A stretch of 64,000 nucleotides of DNA from Oegoconia quadripuncta (lineage: Eukaryota > Arthropoda > Insecta > Lepidoptera > Autostichidae): positions 13,331,124 through 13,395,123 of the forward strand of contig OX438741.1 in the NCBI GenBank assembly GCA_949316235.1, given 5' to 3'. The notes below the pieces were generated by a model. The model was given only the letters and a program-made list of their open reading frames with translations, searched no databases and was not told the origin of the DNA. The position numbers and the translations under genes were made by a program. Positions 32,041-41,992 of this stretch are shown one piece after another (position 1 is the stretch's first letter; each line of letters opens with the position of its first letter).

Positions 32041-32305
32041 GTTGACGAGTTATGGGTGTTTTTCATTTATATATATATAATTACAAAAAAAAAGTATTTG
32101 TGTAGTTTACAACGATCTGGTATCCATAATACAAGCCTAGTTGCTTAGTGTGGAACTAGATGGCGCTGTGTGTATGTGCAAAGATATTTATTATTATTAT
32201 TATTTATTCATATAGCGATTTTGGAATTTACACCAACCCACCACCCAGGACACCCACGGGAAGAGACGGGCTGGTTATTGTTTTTAAGTGGCGAAATCAC
32301 ACAGC

Positions 32306-32887
32306 ACTATTTTTTTATGCACAACGGGTTAACACTTGACCTCAATCACACCTGATGTTAAATGAAAATGAGGCCGAAGGAGGAAGAGTACTGACCCGTA
32401 TACCTCATCTTATTTGGGAAATTGGCTATCTTATCTCTGACAACAGGAAAACGACAATCCTATTGTCATAAAACCCAAGTACAGAAACAACAAATATTAT
32501 GTGTGTGCCGCAGTATACCGAGGCGGGCAAAACACTGGTATTCTGCTGAAACCTGAGGGTTGGTCTGGGACAAATGGAATTTTGAAATGTGTTTGGTGTT
32601 ATCAAATTAAAATTAACGTTATTGGTGAATGAATATTGTGTAAGATTATTCCCTTTAACATATTGGATTCAGTTAATAAAATATACATAATTAAGTAATT
32701 GAATCAATTATTATATAGGGTAAATTGATAATAAATGAAAAATTATGAAATTATTGCAATTTTCGATTTCATATTCCATACACGTTATAATTATAACTAG
32801 CTAGCCAGGCGGACATTTAAAATGCCCTATCACTGCGACCTATTCGTAAACCTTATGTTGTTTACATTGATCCAAGGAGGTGGTTAT
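32306..32887 (-). mobile_element. tSINE-1 split around repeat C
   Basis: 32306-32466 is the 3' half (minus) and 32798-32887 the head half (CTAGCTAGCCAGGCGGACAT ... CAAGGAGGTGGTTA). Between them, 32470-32620 is repeat C (GCAGTATACCGAGGCGGGCA), followed by AT-rich DNA. About 45 bp of SINE are missing at the joint, so insertion came with a deletion. Confidence 0.65.
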
Positions 32888-33284
32888 GCCACTATCCAAT
32901 CAAAATAGGTCAGCTCCTAGAATACAGTTCTATATTCAATACAACCAATACGTCTTTCACACCTGCTCCTGTTTCCGAAGAAATAATAATTTTTCTTTTC
33001 TTCTTATTTCTTTTAATAAGACTCTCGACCCTTGTCGGTAACTTTGAAATATCTTTCGTTTCCTCCGCCATCTGAGAAAGTGATCCGGCATAGCCTTTGG
33101 TCCGTGACTTTGTTCGTACCTTGCGGAAATAATGCATACATACATAAAATCACGGCCTTTATCACAAATAACGAGGTCAGAGTTATCCCAATCATTAAAA
33201 GTCTATGTACATAACTGCTGATATTTAAAGTTATTCACCTTTTACTTTGCACTATCCAACTACTTATGAAAAAGCTTCTTTAAC
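32888..33284. other. no gene recognised
   Basis: Several overlapping short frames on both strands (e.g. 32910-33137 minus, Lys-rich C-terminus) without known domains. Confidence 0.3.
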
Positions 33285-33412
33285 TGAGGTTGTCTGGAAG
33301 AAATCGCTATCAACGATAAGACCGCCTTTGTACACTTCATCATCTATGTTAAATGTTGTTTGTATTTTAGTTTTGTGTGCAATAAAAAAATAATAATAAA
33401 GATGTTCACCTT
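33285..33412 (+). mobile_element. LINE 3' end
   Basis: TCTGGAAGAAATCGCTATCA, GATAAGACCGCCTTTGTACA, TGTGTGCAATAAAAAAATAA; same end family as 5520. Confidence 0.7.
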
Positions 33413-33756
33413 CGAAATATACAGAAATGCACACGTATAACAGGGAGTGATCCCATAGTCATTAAAACGTGCAAGACTATGATGTTTTTGGTGGAAAGTC
33501 CCTTAGTCGCCTTTAGTGACACCCACGGGAAGAGATGCCGAAATTAAATAGCTACTTTAACTCAAAACACAAAAAAGTTTTTTTTAGTATTATATAAATA
33601 ACATTTGAAAATTATAGCTCATTCACAAGGCATTACCCGCCTCCACCCTCCCAGTGTCAGGATCAACAGTGACTGTCCCAGTGAATGTCCCAGGATCAAC
33701 AGTGGCACTCTGCACTACTAGATATATATCTAGATTCTAGATAGTCAGAAATTTTA
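33413..33756. other. nothing recognised
   Basis: A 13-bp word AGGATCAACAGTG occurs twice (33658, 33690). CACCCACGGGAAGAGA also occurs at 32250. Confidence 0.4.
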
Positions 33757-34385
33757 TTTATTAGGTCCTTACCTATGAAATTGGCGTTTCGTGTGAAGAA
33801 TTTCATTAAGACTGTTTTCTCCATACAAACATTTTTGATTTTATTTGGGAACGGCAAATCCAAATTTAGCTAAACTTTGTATATATTATCGGATAAAATT
33901 AAGTTAAGTATAGACAGCGTTAATTTTTAAAAGTAACCGCTTTATAAAAGTTTCAGCGAATCTAAGAAATGTTTATGGGAAGCACATGAAAAGAGCTCTG
34001 TTAATTTTTTTATTATGTGATTTAGCCCAGAAATTAAAAAATATTTCATGTGAAACCTTGAAATAATATTCCATTTACCAAATAAAAAACAAATTTGGAA
34101 ATAGCTTTGAAAATCGCAGGAATTGGTACATAATATGATTAACGAAGAAAAAAAAACTCCAATTTCAAGTTCGAATCCCACTAGGGGCATATGTTTGTGT
34201 GATGAATACGGACATGTGTATCTGAGTTATGGATGTTTTCATTTAAAATTTGTATATAATTACAAAAAAAATGTATTTATGTAGTATATCAATCATAGGG
34301 TATCCACAACGCAAGCCTATAGTTGCTTACTGTGGAACTAGATGGCGCTGTGTGTATGTCTAAGGATATTTATTATTATTATTAT
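33757..34385 (+). mobile_element. MITE-1 joined to a headless tSINE-2
   Basis: 33757-34168 is MITE-1 from TTAGGTCCTTACCTATGAAA to CTCCAATTTCA. The right TIR stops after 9-11 bases and the sequence continues as tSINE-2 from AGTTCGAATCCCACTAGGGG, in the middle of the B box, to GATGGCGCTGTGTGTATG at 34350 and (TTA)n. Confidence 0.75.
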
Positions 34386-34399
34386 ATAGTTTTTAGCAT

Positions 34400-34680
34400 A
34401 GTATAGTTTAATTTGGTTTTAAATATATTTAAAGGCAAATTTTGAATGTCTACCTGAACCTTATTATAAAAGCGTATACAATGGTGTCAATTCGGATATA
34501 CACCAACTAAACTAAACTAAACTCAAACCAGTTTTAAAGTAGTACTGTCGCTTTCTCTCTGTAACAGTACGATGCGACGGCACCACTCCAAAACTCGTTT
34601 TAGTTTAGTTTAGTTGGTGTACGTCCGAATCGACACCATTGTCCCTCGAATGACTTATGTTTGGACTTTGTGTAAGCAAC
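34400..34680 (-). pseudogene. JL LINE fragment carrying MITE-3
   Basis: 34420-34480 encodes (minus) the RFYNKVQVDIQNLP-like part of the JL C-terminus. The same reading area resumes after the MITE at 34645 (TTGTCCCTCGAATGACTTA). Both flanks are short, so confidence is moderate. Confidence 0.5.
34473..34647. mobile_element. MITE-3, copy 2 (palindromic)
   Basis: AATGGTGTCAATTCGGATAT and TACGTCCGAATCGACACCAT bound a 50-bp-arm foldback with loop AGTAGTACTGTCGCTTTC; cf. 10090. Confidence 0.85.
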
Positions 34681-35264
34681 GGCTATGAACAACAAAGTTA
34701 TTTTTTAATCTTGTAGGTATTTACGTTATGTATTTCACAATTTTTCCTAAACAATTGCTGATTCATTCCTACGTACAGCTTATTAATGGACTGACTTCTA
34801 TTATATATTGTTGTAGTAAACATGTCTTCAGTCTGTGTTATATTGAACAGATATTATGTATACAGGCTGCTCTCTATGACGGATGTGGTAAACATATGTC
34901 CATCATTTCATCACTAGCGCCGGTAAAAATAACGCTCAGTAAATATAGGCCAGGAGACTGGGTAATCCAGAAGTCATAACAATGGAGTTATTCTGTAACC
35001 TATCATCTATTTGAGAATCAATCTTCAAATAGCTAACAATGTTTAACAGGTTACGTAATGCGTGTATATTGGGTGTATAGTATTTTATTTAGTACTGCTA
35101 AGTATTTTGTATAGTCGACCCCAAATCAGACGTAACACTTCAACCATTTACACTTGTTAAGCCATGGGTCCACTGTACCACAAAGTTTTCGCGTTTGCGA
35201 TTTGTCTGATCTTGGGACAAGGCGAGGTATAACCGAAGTGTATGTTGTCCTTAATCTGTGGAAA
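34681..35264. other. nothing recognised
   Basis: An 83-codon plus frame (34728-34979) lacks a known domain. Confidence 0.3.
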
Positions 35265-35739
35265 GTTTATCCACTCAACCGTCCGCGGTTACACCTGTAA
35301 CCAAAAAAAAGGACCAGTCCAGTTGGTTACAAGAGTAACCAATGCCCGCTACCTTGATGCGGTTCAAAACAATTCCTCCCATTATCTGTAATTGAAACTG
35401 TTTGGGAAAAAAAAATCAGTGCGTCAATTAAATTGGACAGTAGACTGGAATTTGGCCGCGCGGCCCGGACGGTTGAGTGGTTATTGGTTTGTCACTACTG
35501 CTTCTTAGCGAGATGATGACAAATACATCAAATTCTTGAGGATTAGAATGCATAATTGTCACTATAATATAAGTACTATTAATTCAAGGCAACCAACAGC
35601 ATATTTATATGCAACCAACATTAGTCAACAACAGTCTTGAATTAATAGTACTTAAGTGACAATTATGCATTCTGATCCTCAAGAATTTGATGTGTTTGTC
35701 ATCATCTCGCTAAGAAGCAGTAGTGACAAACCAATAAAC
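35265..35739. mobile_element. foldback with ~105-bp near-identical arms
   Basis: Left arm: 35265-35270 plus 35485-35588 (split by a MITE). Right arm: 35636-35739. The arms differ by two T/C changes and one ~6-bp indel. Loop about 47 bp with two GCAACCAACA words. The arm sequence includes ATCAAATTCTTGAGGA, shared with the LINE C-terminal fragment at 9905-10000, so the arms derive from LINE DNA. Confidence 0.85.
35271..35480. mobile_element. MITE-4, 210 bp, TTAT target duplication
   Basis: CCACTCAACCGTCCG (35271-35285) is the exact inverse of CGGACGGTTGAGTGG (35466-35480). TTAT flanks both sides (35267-35270 and 35481-35484). The uninterrupted right arm of the surrounding foldback has a single TTAT. 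Non-coding; superfamily not assigned. Confidence 0.88.
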
Positions 35740-36335
35740 TTATTATATATATATATACACCGTAGAAATAAGCAAAAATTATAAAAAATACCGTAGAAGC
35801 AACGCTGAGCAGATAGACGCACTCATTTATTTTTGTGATGTAGCAAGTGAAGTTTCGTACAAAGGTATTTAAATCGCCGTTCTTCTCGTGTATATATTAT
35901 ATAAATGCAAAATATTAAATATTATAGGGACCTGGGCATAAGTATAAATATGTAAAATGAAATAAATTCAAAATATGTATAAAATAATAAACAAGTAATG
36001 GACTTAATTGTTCATGACTTTTTTTAGAATATGAATTTCAATATAGGTATGGAGTAGACATACAATATTGCAGAATGTGGTATTATTAATTTAGAAAAAA
36101 AAATTGTAATATAATAACGACTTGCAATGTTTGGCCTCTTAGACCCCATGTCGTCGATAATGTAGCATAAAAATTACGTCAGCGCTTAAAGGTTAACAAG
36201 ACTGCGTGACTTGTCCAGTCAATGCACCCCAGACGGGCGAGGCAGTGATTTTAACACGCTATGTTCAGCCGTTGCGTCATCGGTATACTCCTGTTTAACA
36301 CTTTTTAATTAAACAGAAGCGCTCTTGGCACCGTT
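35740..36335. other. AT-rich, nothing recognised
   Basis: (TA)n at 35744-35757 beside the foldback; no gene. Confidence 0.4.
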
Positions 36336-36502
36336 GCAGATTTGTGTCACACTAATGGCCACTTGACAGTCCGTGTTTTAATCCATGCCATCGACTTGGC
36401 AGCTCTGCCTCAATTGAAGAACAATGGGGACGTTACGAAATATGGAGACACTCACATAAAATTGCCAGTAATTATCACTTTAGGATCTGACCGCGTCCTC
36501 CG
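36336..36502 (-). mobile_element. 5S-SINE body fragment
   Basis: GGCCACTTGACAGTCCGTGT and CCATCGACTTGGCAGC are the minus strand of the 5S-SINE middle. It lies head-to-head with the next, longer copy. Confidence 0.6.
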
Positions 36503-36524
36503 GCTAATACCTTGAGTATGTGTC

Positions 36525-36905
36525 CAGTTAGCTGCAACTAAAAGTATACCCTCATTTATCTTGCAAAGAAAATCACTCGTGCAGTCGTGGCGTAGCCGCA
36601 TTCGCTATTCGTTTGCGGTGAGCGAAGTTAAGCAATATCTGCCGCGATCACTCCTTGGATGGGTGACCACCAGTGGTATTTTAATACGACTGTTTCCATG
36701 CTTCGGAGGCTAGGTTAATTAGTCCGTCCCGGATGTTTTCAATAGAAGGCAGTCGTTAAAGTAAATCCGTGGACTACAGAGGCGGCTTAAAAACACTGAC
36801 TGTCTGTCTGACCGAAATCCACTGAGCCCGCGTGGTGTATTATGGTTCATACCCTCTCCGTGTGCCCCAATAATGGAGACGTGTAAGGCTGTTGATGAAG
36901 AAAAT
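36525..36905 (+). mobile_element. 5S-SINE, best copy
   Basis: Order: leader CAGTTAGCTGCAACTAAAAG; linker GTGGCGTAGCCGCATTCGCT; 5S-like AGCGAAGTTAAGCAATATCT and CTTGGATGGGTGACCACCAG, which correspond to the internal A-box/IE and C-box of 5S rRNA genes (Pol III type 1 promoter); body CAGTCGTTAAAGTAAATCCG and CCACTGAGCCCGCGTGG; 3' end GGAGACGTGTAAGGCTGTTG then ATGAAGAAAA. No protein coding. Confidence 0.78.
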
Positions 36906-37053
36906 CAAGCCGGTGCATAATGCACCTTGCACGAGTACTGTCAGTACATGACATTTTGACACCCATAGCTTCTTTTGCCTTGCACGATATTATTAACACA
37001 ATAGATCTAGTGTATTAGGGGTATACTATTAGCTGCAGCTGACTGTACGTATA
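36906..37053 (+). repeat. dispersed repeat I, copy 2
   Basis: AATCAAGCCGGTGCATAATG to TAGCTGCAGCTGACTGTACG, the inverse of 10382-10528. Its terminal ~25 bp is shared with the 5S-SINE leader. Confidence 0.7.
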
Positions 37054-37090
37054 CGGTAAGAAAAAAGCCTTAATAATAATAATAATAAAC

Positions 37091-37527
37091 TCAACTAATA
37101 TTATAAATGAAAAAGTGTATGCCTGTGTAGTATGTATATATGTTTGTTACCTCTTCACGCATAAACTGCTGAACGGATTTGGAAGATATTTGGTTGGTTG
37201 GTAGACAGATTAGGACCTGGTTTAACATATTAGTTATCAAATGGTATAGGTAATCAAATTGTGGACCCATTAATTTTGCCATGCCTGTCTTTATTTGTCC
37301 TTCTTCAGCAAAAGTGCCCACTTGTACATACTTAAGTTAAGCAAGGTAGCTTAACCTAAGAATATAGAAGTAGGCACTTTTACCCATTAGCACAGATTAC
37401 TAATAAGTTACTAAAGTCCATTAGGCTTTTATTACTGTACTGTAGTTTAAATTTTGTGATACTACTGTTTAATGTGTATGTGTGGCTGGAGAAACAAATA
37501 AACGTTTATATATCTATCTATCTATTG
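37091..37527 (+). mobile_element. Helitron-like 5' end and LINE tail
   Basis: 37091 TCAACTAATATTATAAATGA then GTTACCTCTTCACGCATAAA and GAACGGATTTGGAAGA is the 5' region of the common moth Helitron. Similarity fades by 37250. 37481-37527 ends AACAAATAAACGTTTATATA with (TCTA)n, a LINE tail. Confidence 0.5.
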
Positions 37528-37529
37528 CG

Positions 37530-37757
37530 TCATTTGGAGGCTCCACTGAAAACCAGCGTTGTAGTGAACGGCTACAACCCATGCTGAGTTGGAGACCTTT
37601 TTGACTCCACCTTGCGACACCGACAATTAGATGGCAAACAGAATGTCATTTTTTGTATGTGTCTCGACTGTGTAATATTTGTACCTGATTGTTTGTGTCA
37701 TGAGATGGGTTTAAATAATTTTTTCTTTCTTTCTTTCTTTCTTTCTTTCTTATTTGA
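37530..37757 (+). repeat. dispersed repeat G, copy 2, (TTTC)n tail
   Basis: See 4130. Here the tail is a clean run of TTTC units at 37722-37752. Confidence 0.75.
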
Positions 37758-38119
37758 TAGCCATTTTCTACCATTAGGTAATTTTCAATAGTTTTCGACG
37801 AATAGTGTCTGCCACAAATGTTATGACAGACAGACGCCCAGACAAAAGAACAAGAACGGAGATAATTCAATAAGGGTCCCGTTTTCCAATTTCGGTAACA
37901 CAAAAACAAAATAAAGAAGAGTTAATTGGGAATGAACCTTGCTTATAAATACTTGAACAAAAATGTAAAATAAAATGTTTCGTTAATTATTTCAGCTCGT
38001 CCCCTCTGTCATAGTGACGTAATAGATAGTCAGTGTCGAATCTGGCTATCGTATAGTACCTATCGTACTATACGATAGTATATAGGCTGTCGTATAGGTT
38101 AGCTGTAATTCAATTTTAA
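37758..38119. other. no gene; hairpin at 38046-38078
   Basis: CTATCGTATAGTA and TACTATACGATAG form a 13-bp perfect stem around CCTATCG. Confidence 0.5.
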
Positions 38120-38293
38120 TTTAACCGCCTCCGTGATCCAATGTAAACAACATAGGATTTACGAATCGGAGATCGCGGGTTCGATCCCCAGCGGGGTACA
38201 TGTTTAAGTACTCGGTTTGGTTGGTGGTAGGGCATTTTAAATGTCCGCCTGGCTAGCTACCACCATCTCATCTAAATCTGCCGCCAAACAGCT
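38120..38293 (+). mobile_element. tSINE-1 5' half
   Basis: AACCGCCTCCGTGATCCAAT through B box GGGTTCGATCCCC to CTGCCGCCAAACAGC; the 3' half is missing. Confidence 0.8.
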
Positions 38294-38388
38294 TATGAAA
38301 CAAATACATTTAATAATAAACTACATACTTAAGAAATTATTTAAATCTATAATAAAACTAGTTATCACCCGCGACTAGAATAGACTAG

Positions 38389-38432
38389 AAAATTATATAT
38401 GCAGTTAATAATTTAACTGCATATATAATTTT
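38389..38432. repeat. perfect 20-bp-stem hairpin
   Basis: AAAATTATATATGCAGTTAA (38389-38408), loop TAAT, then the exact inverse to 38432. May be a minimal foldback or cruciform-prone site. Confidence 0.85.
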
Positions 38433-38483
38433 TTGGTTCCACATTTTTATTTGTTCCCCCTCCCGTGTATCGTTTCTAACCTC

Positions 38484-38590
38484 CAGTAAGGTTGTAAGGA
38501 AGAGATCGCTTTAGAGATAAGCTCACCTTTGTACACATTTTCTAACTATAATCTGTTTGTATTTCTTGTGCAATAAAGAATAAAGAATTT
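38484..38590 (+). mobile_element. LINE 3' end
   Basis: GGAAGAGATCGCTTTAGAGA, GCTCACCTTTGTACACATTT, TTGTGCAATAAAGAATAAAG. Confidence 0.7.
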
Positions 38591-38650
38591 CCGATTCTCA
38601 TGTATGCTTACGTATTTATTGATGAATAAATGCCTTTTATTATTATTAAT

Positions 38651-38962
38651 TACCGCCTCCGTGGCTCAATGTAGGTAAACAACATTGGGTTTACGATTCG
38701 GTGGTCGCGTGTTCGATTCCCAGCGGGGTACATGTTTAAGTACTTACTCGGTTTGGTTGGTGGTAGGGCATTTGAAATGTCCGCCTGGCTAGCTACCACC
38801 ATCTTATCTAAATCTGCCGCCAAACAGCAATGATAATAGCATTGTTGTGTTCCGGTTGTCAGAGATAAGATAGCCAGTCCCCCAAATGTGTTGGGGTTTC
38901 CGGGTCAGTACGCTTCCACCTTCGACCTCATCTTCACTTAACATCAGGTGTGATTGAGGTCA
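38651..38962 (+). mobile_element. tSINE-1, tail clipped
   Basis: TACCGCCTCCGTGGCTCAAT to GTGTGATTGAGGTCATCATA. The last ~30 bp and A-tail are missing. Confidence 0.85.
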
Positions 38963-39417
38963 TCATACTATGGTTTCGTTCAACACCATTGTGACTGGCA
39001 GTTGAATCAACTTCCACCACTCCAAAGTTTCTCCATTCATTATTAAATCAAATAGATTTTTGTGTACTCTTAGTAAAGGCCTATTCATTTTCCCGCGCGA
39101 TAATACAGGGTCAATATTTACAACCGATTGATCTCTAATAACGACCAAAGAAGGCTGCTAAGCTTGACAGATGCTGTGGCAGTCACGTCTGGTTCCGTCG
39201 ACGAAATTAGATGTATAGGGCTGTCAAATTAGATAAGGATATTTTAAGGGATATAATACGTACAGTCGAGCCTACTGAAGCATGGCCCACTCAGCCGATA
39301 ATCCGTTGGAAATCGTGGCACTTGAGAGCTTATTATTTATTTATAATTTATTACACACGAGTACACATAAAAGTCAAATACATACTAGATACAGGATGTA
39401 CAAAAGGCACTAGCTTA
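38963..39417. other. unassigned DNA
   Basis: A 61-codon minus frame (38963-39148) has no known domain and starts at the SINE joint. It could be a chance frame or a lost exon. Nothing else. Confidence 0.3.
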
Positions 39418-39790
39418 TTATTTTTTTTTTATATGAGAGGGCGGCAAACGAGCATGCGGGTCACTTTATGGAAAGCAATCACCGCGGCCCATGGACACCC
39501 GCAACACCAAAAGAGTCACAGATGCGTTGCCGGCCTTTGAGGAAGGTGTAGGCTCGTTTCTTGAAGGTTCCAATGTCGTACTTGTTCAGGAATACCGCTG
39601 CAGGAAGTCCGTTCCACAGGGTGGTCGTACGTGATAAGAAGTTTCTTGAGAAACGTACAGTGGTATGGTAGTGGTGGTATCGGTTAAATTGAGCAGCGGG
39701 TATTAGCTCGAACAGTTCTTCAGAACACTCCCCATGAAATATGCGATAGAGAATGCAGAGGGACGCGACTTATCTTATCTCTAAAGAGAG
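39418..39790 (-). pseudogene. LINE ORF2 C-terminus with A-tail
   Basis: Minus frame: [45 protein letters not shown] stop; then the GGCGGCAAACGAGCATGC complement and an A-tail at 39419-39431. W-N-LP, F...Y-I--FK-R, LKGR is the conserved end of a CR1/Jockey-type LINE. The RT is missing. Confidence 0.78.
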
Positions 39791-40664
39791 ATTTCTTCCA
39801 GCAAGACCCTGCAAATGTGAAGGAAAACAGGTTCGATAGGATAGACATACATACGTGCACTGAGAAAAAAGTGTCACTAGTCAATTTAAAATCAAAAGAC
39901 TATAATAATAATACTTCAAATATAATAAAATAAATACCTATTTAATATTAAATAAAATGCGTACGTAAGTTTTAATTAAAAAATAAATGAGGAATGCCTG
40001 TATCTTTTTAACAAATAAATATATACTTACATATTTACATTTATTATGTGTGTGTACATGGATGCAAATAAATGCTTATCTATCTATCTATCTATCTATC
40101 TATATAATATATACTTACATATAATATATACATACACTAAACATACAAATCTGTCATATAAACCTACATAATATTATTATGCATACGAAAAAGACCGATA
40201 ATCGGGCCGATTTTTTCGTCAATACTTATAACACCGACATTGTAACCTTTAATTTTTTCTAGGGCGTGGGCGTTGAAATATTGCAATTAGTACGTTCCAT
40301 TTTTCTCCTACTAAAAATCGGTCACCGATTGTCGGCCGTGGGCGGTCAACCATATTAGGATAACTGAGTTAACATGGGTCAGGGGTCTGTACAAATTGGA
40401 GCTCTTGTTTCAAGGCAGTAGATTAATAATTGGAGTTAAAGTTATATGCTAGATTTTGCCGGATGTGTTTTGAATTTTGAATGTCGTTCCGCATGCCCAA
40501 ATGACAAAACTAAACTACTTTTTATCTAATGATGAGTCTATATTATTATTATCTCTTTTAAATAATAAAATATTAAATTAAAAGAGTTAAGCAATTTAAT
40601 ATTACTGAGCGAAAGAAGACCGCAAGGTGAAAGAACTGTCACTATCTAATTAAATAACTAACAA
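39791..40664. other. no gene; LINE tail and an inverted repeat
   Basis: 40060-40105 is GGATGCAAATAAATGCTTAT plus (CTAT)n, a LINE tail also found inverted at 1240-1290. CCGATAATCGGGCCGATTTT (40196) and its imperfect inverse at 40313-40337 enclose 140 bp, a possible MITE. Confidence 0.45.
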
Positions 40665-40960
40665 GTAAGTATTTTTTTTTTATTAAAAACTGGTTTCGCG
40701 TTTGACCACAATCTCACCTGATGGAAAGAGACGATGTAGCCCAAGATGTATCACGCGCACCCAGTAAATGCCTATTCACTCTAGACTTGAAGATCCCAAG
40801 GTTGTAAGTGTCGGGAAAAACCAACGCGGGCAGTGAGTTCCATACCTTAGCAGTAACTAACAAGTATATTTCTAGAGGAGTGTTATAAGTGTGTGTCTGT
40901 GTGTGTGTATATTGAAATAATTTGTACCGCGACGATTTTAGAGTAAATAAGAAATTCAAC
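40665..40960 (-). pseudogene. LINE ORF2 C-terminus (tSINE-1 partner type)
   Basis: Minus frame TAKVWNSLPALVFPDTYNLG, IFKSRVNRHLLGARD, ATSSLSIR stop. The 3' end on minus reads CCATCAGGTGAGATTGTGGT, then an AAAAAAAA tail. The 3' end is the one shared with tSINE-1. 5'-truncated. Confidence 0.8.
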
Positions 40961-41252
40961 GGAATTATAAAATTTCTGACTATCTGGATGGTAAGAATGC
41001 GTGGACATGAACCTCCTTGGCAATATCCAGTATACTTATTATATTCTTATTTTTCTTTGTCGAATCATAAATTTAACAATTATTTCAAATTGTATTTGTA
41101 TTGACTTATTTAAAAAGAGCAATCCTTGAGTTTCTCGCTCGTTCTTCTCTGGCGAGACGCCTAGTGAATGAGCGATAACTGTATATCATAACGATTTCAA
41201 ATGTTATTCTTATAAGTTACGAAATAAAACATTTTTGATTTGATTTGATTAC
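40961..41252 (+). pseudogene. JL LINE C-terminus and tail
   Basis: A decayed KISDYLDGKNAWT-like coding end, then TTTCTCGCTCGTTCTTCTCT and ATAAAACATTTTTGATTTGA. Confidence 0.65.
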
Positions 41253-41315
41253 ATGTTACAAAACAAAAGCAATTAACATAATGCAACAACATAATAATGC
41301 TTGAAGTTTGAAATC

Positions 41316-41395
41316 AAAATCAAAATCAAAATCAAAAATGTTTTTATTTCGTAAGTTATAAGAATAACATTTGAAATCGTCATGACATACAGTTA
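41316..41395 (-). mobile_element. JL LINE tail, short
   Basis: AATCAAAATCAAAATCAAAA, TTTCGTAAGTTATAAGAATA; 5'-truncated after about 80 bp. Confidence 0.65.
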
Positions 41396-41800
41396 CATGA
41401 AGTTAGCACACTAAATTAATATCAGTAATTAAGTTAGCTATTCAAATATGGTTATTACTTATATTACTCTCTTTGCTTTCGTTATTGCTTTACGCTGAAA
41501 ACGAAAACCACAGAGAATCCTCGATGCTGTGTCGCAGAATTTAAAACGTACAAAATGGAGCCAATTAGCTTTTGCTCCTTCGTTAAACAAACAACATTTC
41601 GTACACGACAAATAAAAGTGATTAATCTGATGAGTTGTATGAGGAGTGGCTCTAATACGTAACTTCATCGACTACTTACTGTAAATAAACAATAGGCTTG
41701 AAGTTTCAATATCGATAAAGGCAATTTAAACATTACCACTTTACCATTAAACGCACCCACCTACTTACACCCGTATGTACTTAACATACCGAACATTCGC
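41396..41800. other. unassigned; Cys-containing minus frame
   Basis: The minus frame 41459-41668 has basic and Cys-rich sequence (YLSCTKCCLF) without a recognised family. It may be a transposon relic. Confidence 0.3.
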
Positions 41801-41804
41801 GAAC

Positions 41805-41992
41805 ATAATGCGAACAGCCAAGGTTTGGAACTCCCTTCCGGCCTCAGTCTTTCCTGAATCCTTGGGATCTTCAAGAGCAGGGTGAATAGGCATCTACTGA
41901 GATCGCGTGCTTCATCTTCGGCCACATCGTCACTTCCCATCAGGTGAGATTGTGGTCAAACGCGTATCCAGTTAACCATAAATAAAAAAATA
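41805..41992 (+). pseudogene. LINE ORF2 C-terminus (tSINE-1 partner type), plus strand
   Basis: Encodes RTAKVWNSLPASVFPES, then after one frame shift FKSRVNRHLLRSRA and SSLPIR stop. The 3' UTR is TCACTTCCCATCAGGTGAGA, TTGTGGTCAAACGCG, AACCATAAATAAAAAAATAT. Same family as 40665. Confidence 0.75.

Larger units (their letters stand above)
30769..32215 (+). mobile_element. tSINE-2 split by two LINE insertions
   Basis: Three SINE parts are in order: 30769-30852 (head, B box GTTCGAATCCC, ATGTTTGTAT), 31751-31771 (GATGAATACAAACATGTGT), and 32041-32215 (GACGAGTTATGGGTG to GATGGCGCTGTGTGTATG plus (TTA)n). TAT is present on both sides of the first insertion. Confidence 0.8.

Noticed and set aside
32910..33214. 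Four overlapping short frames suggesting a small gene
   Set aside because: They oppose one another on both strands and none shows a recognisable motif.
36560..36690. 5S rRNA gene
   Set aside because: Only the central control region matches; the 5' and 3' thirds of 5S RNA are absent and a SINE body follows.
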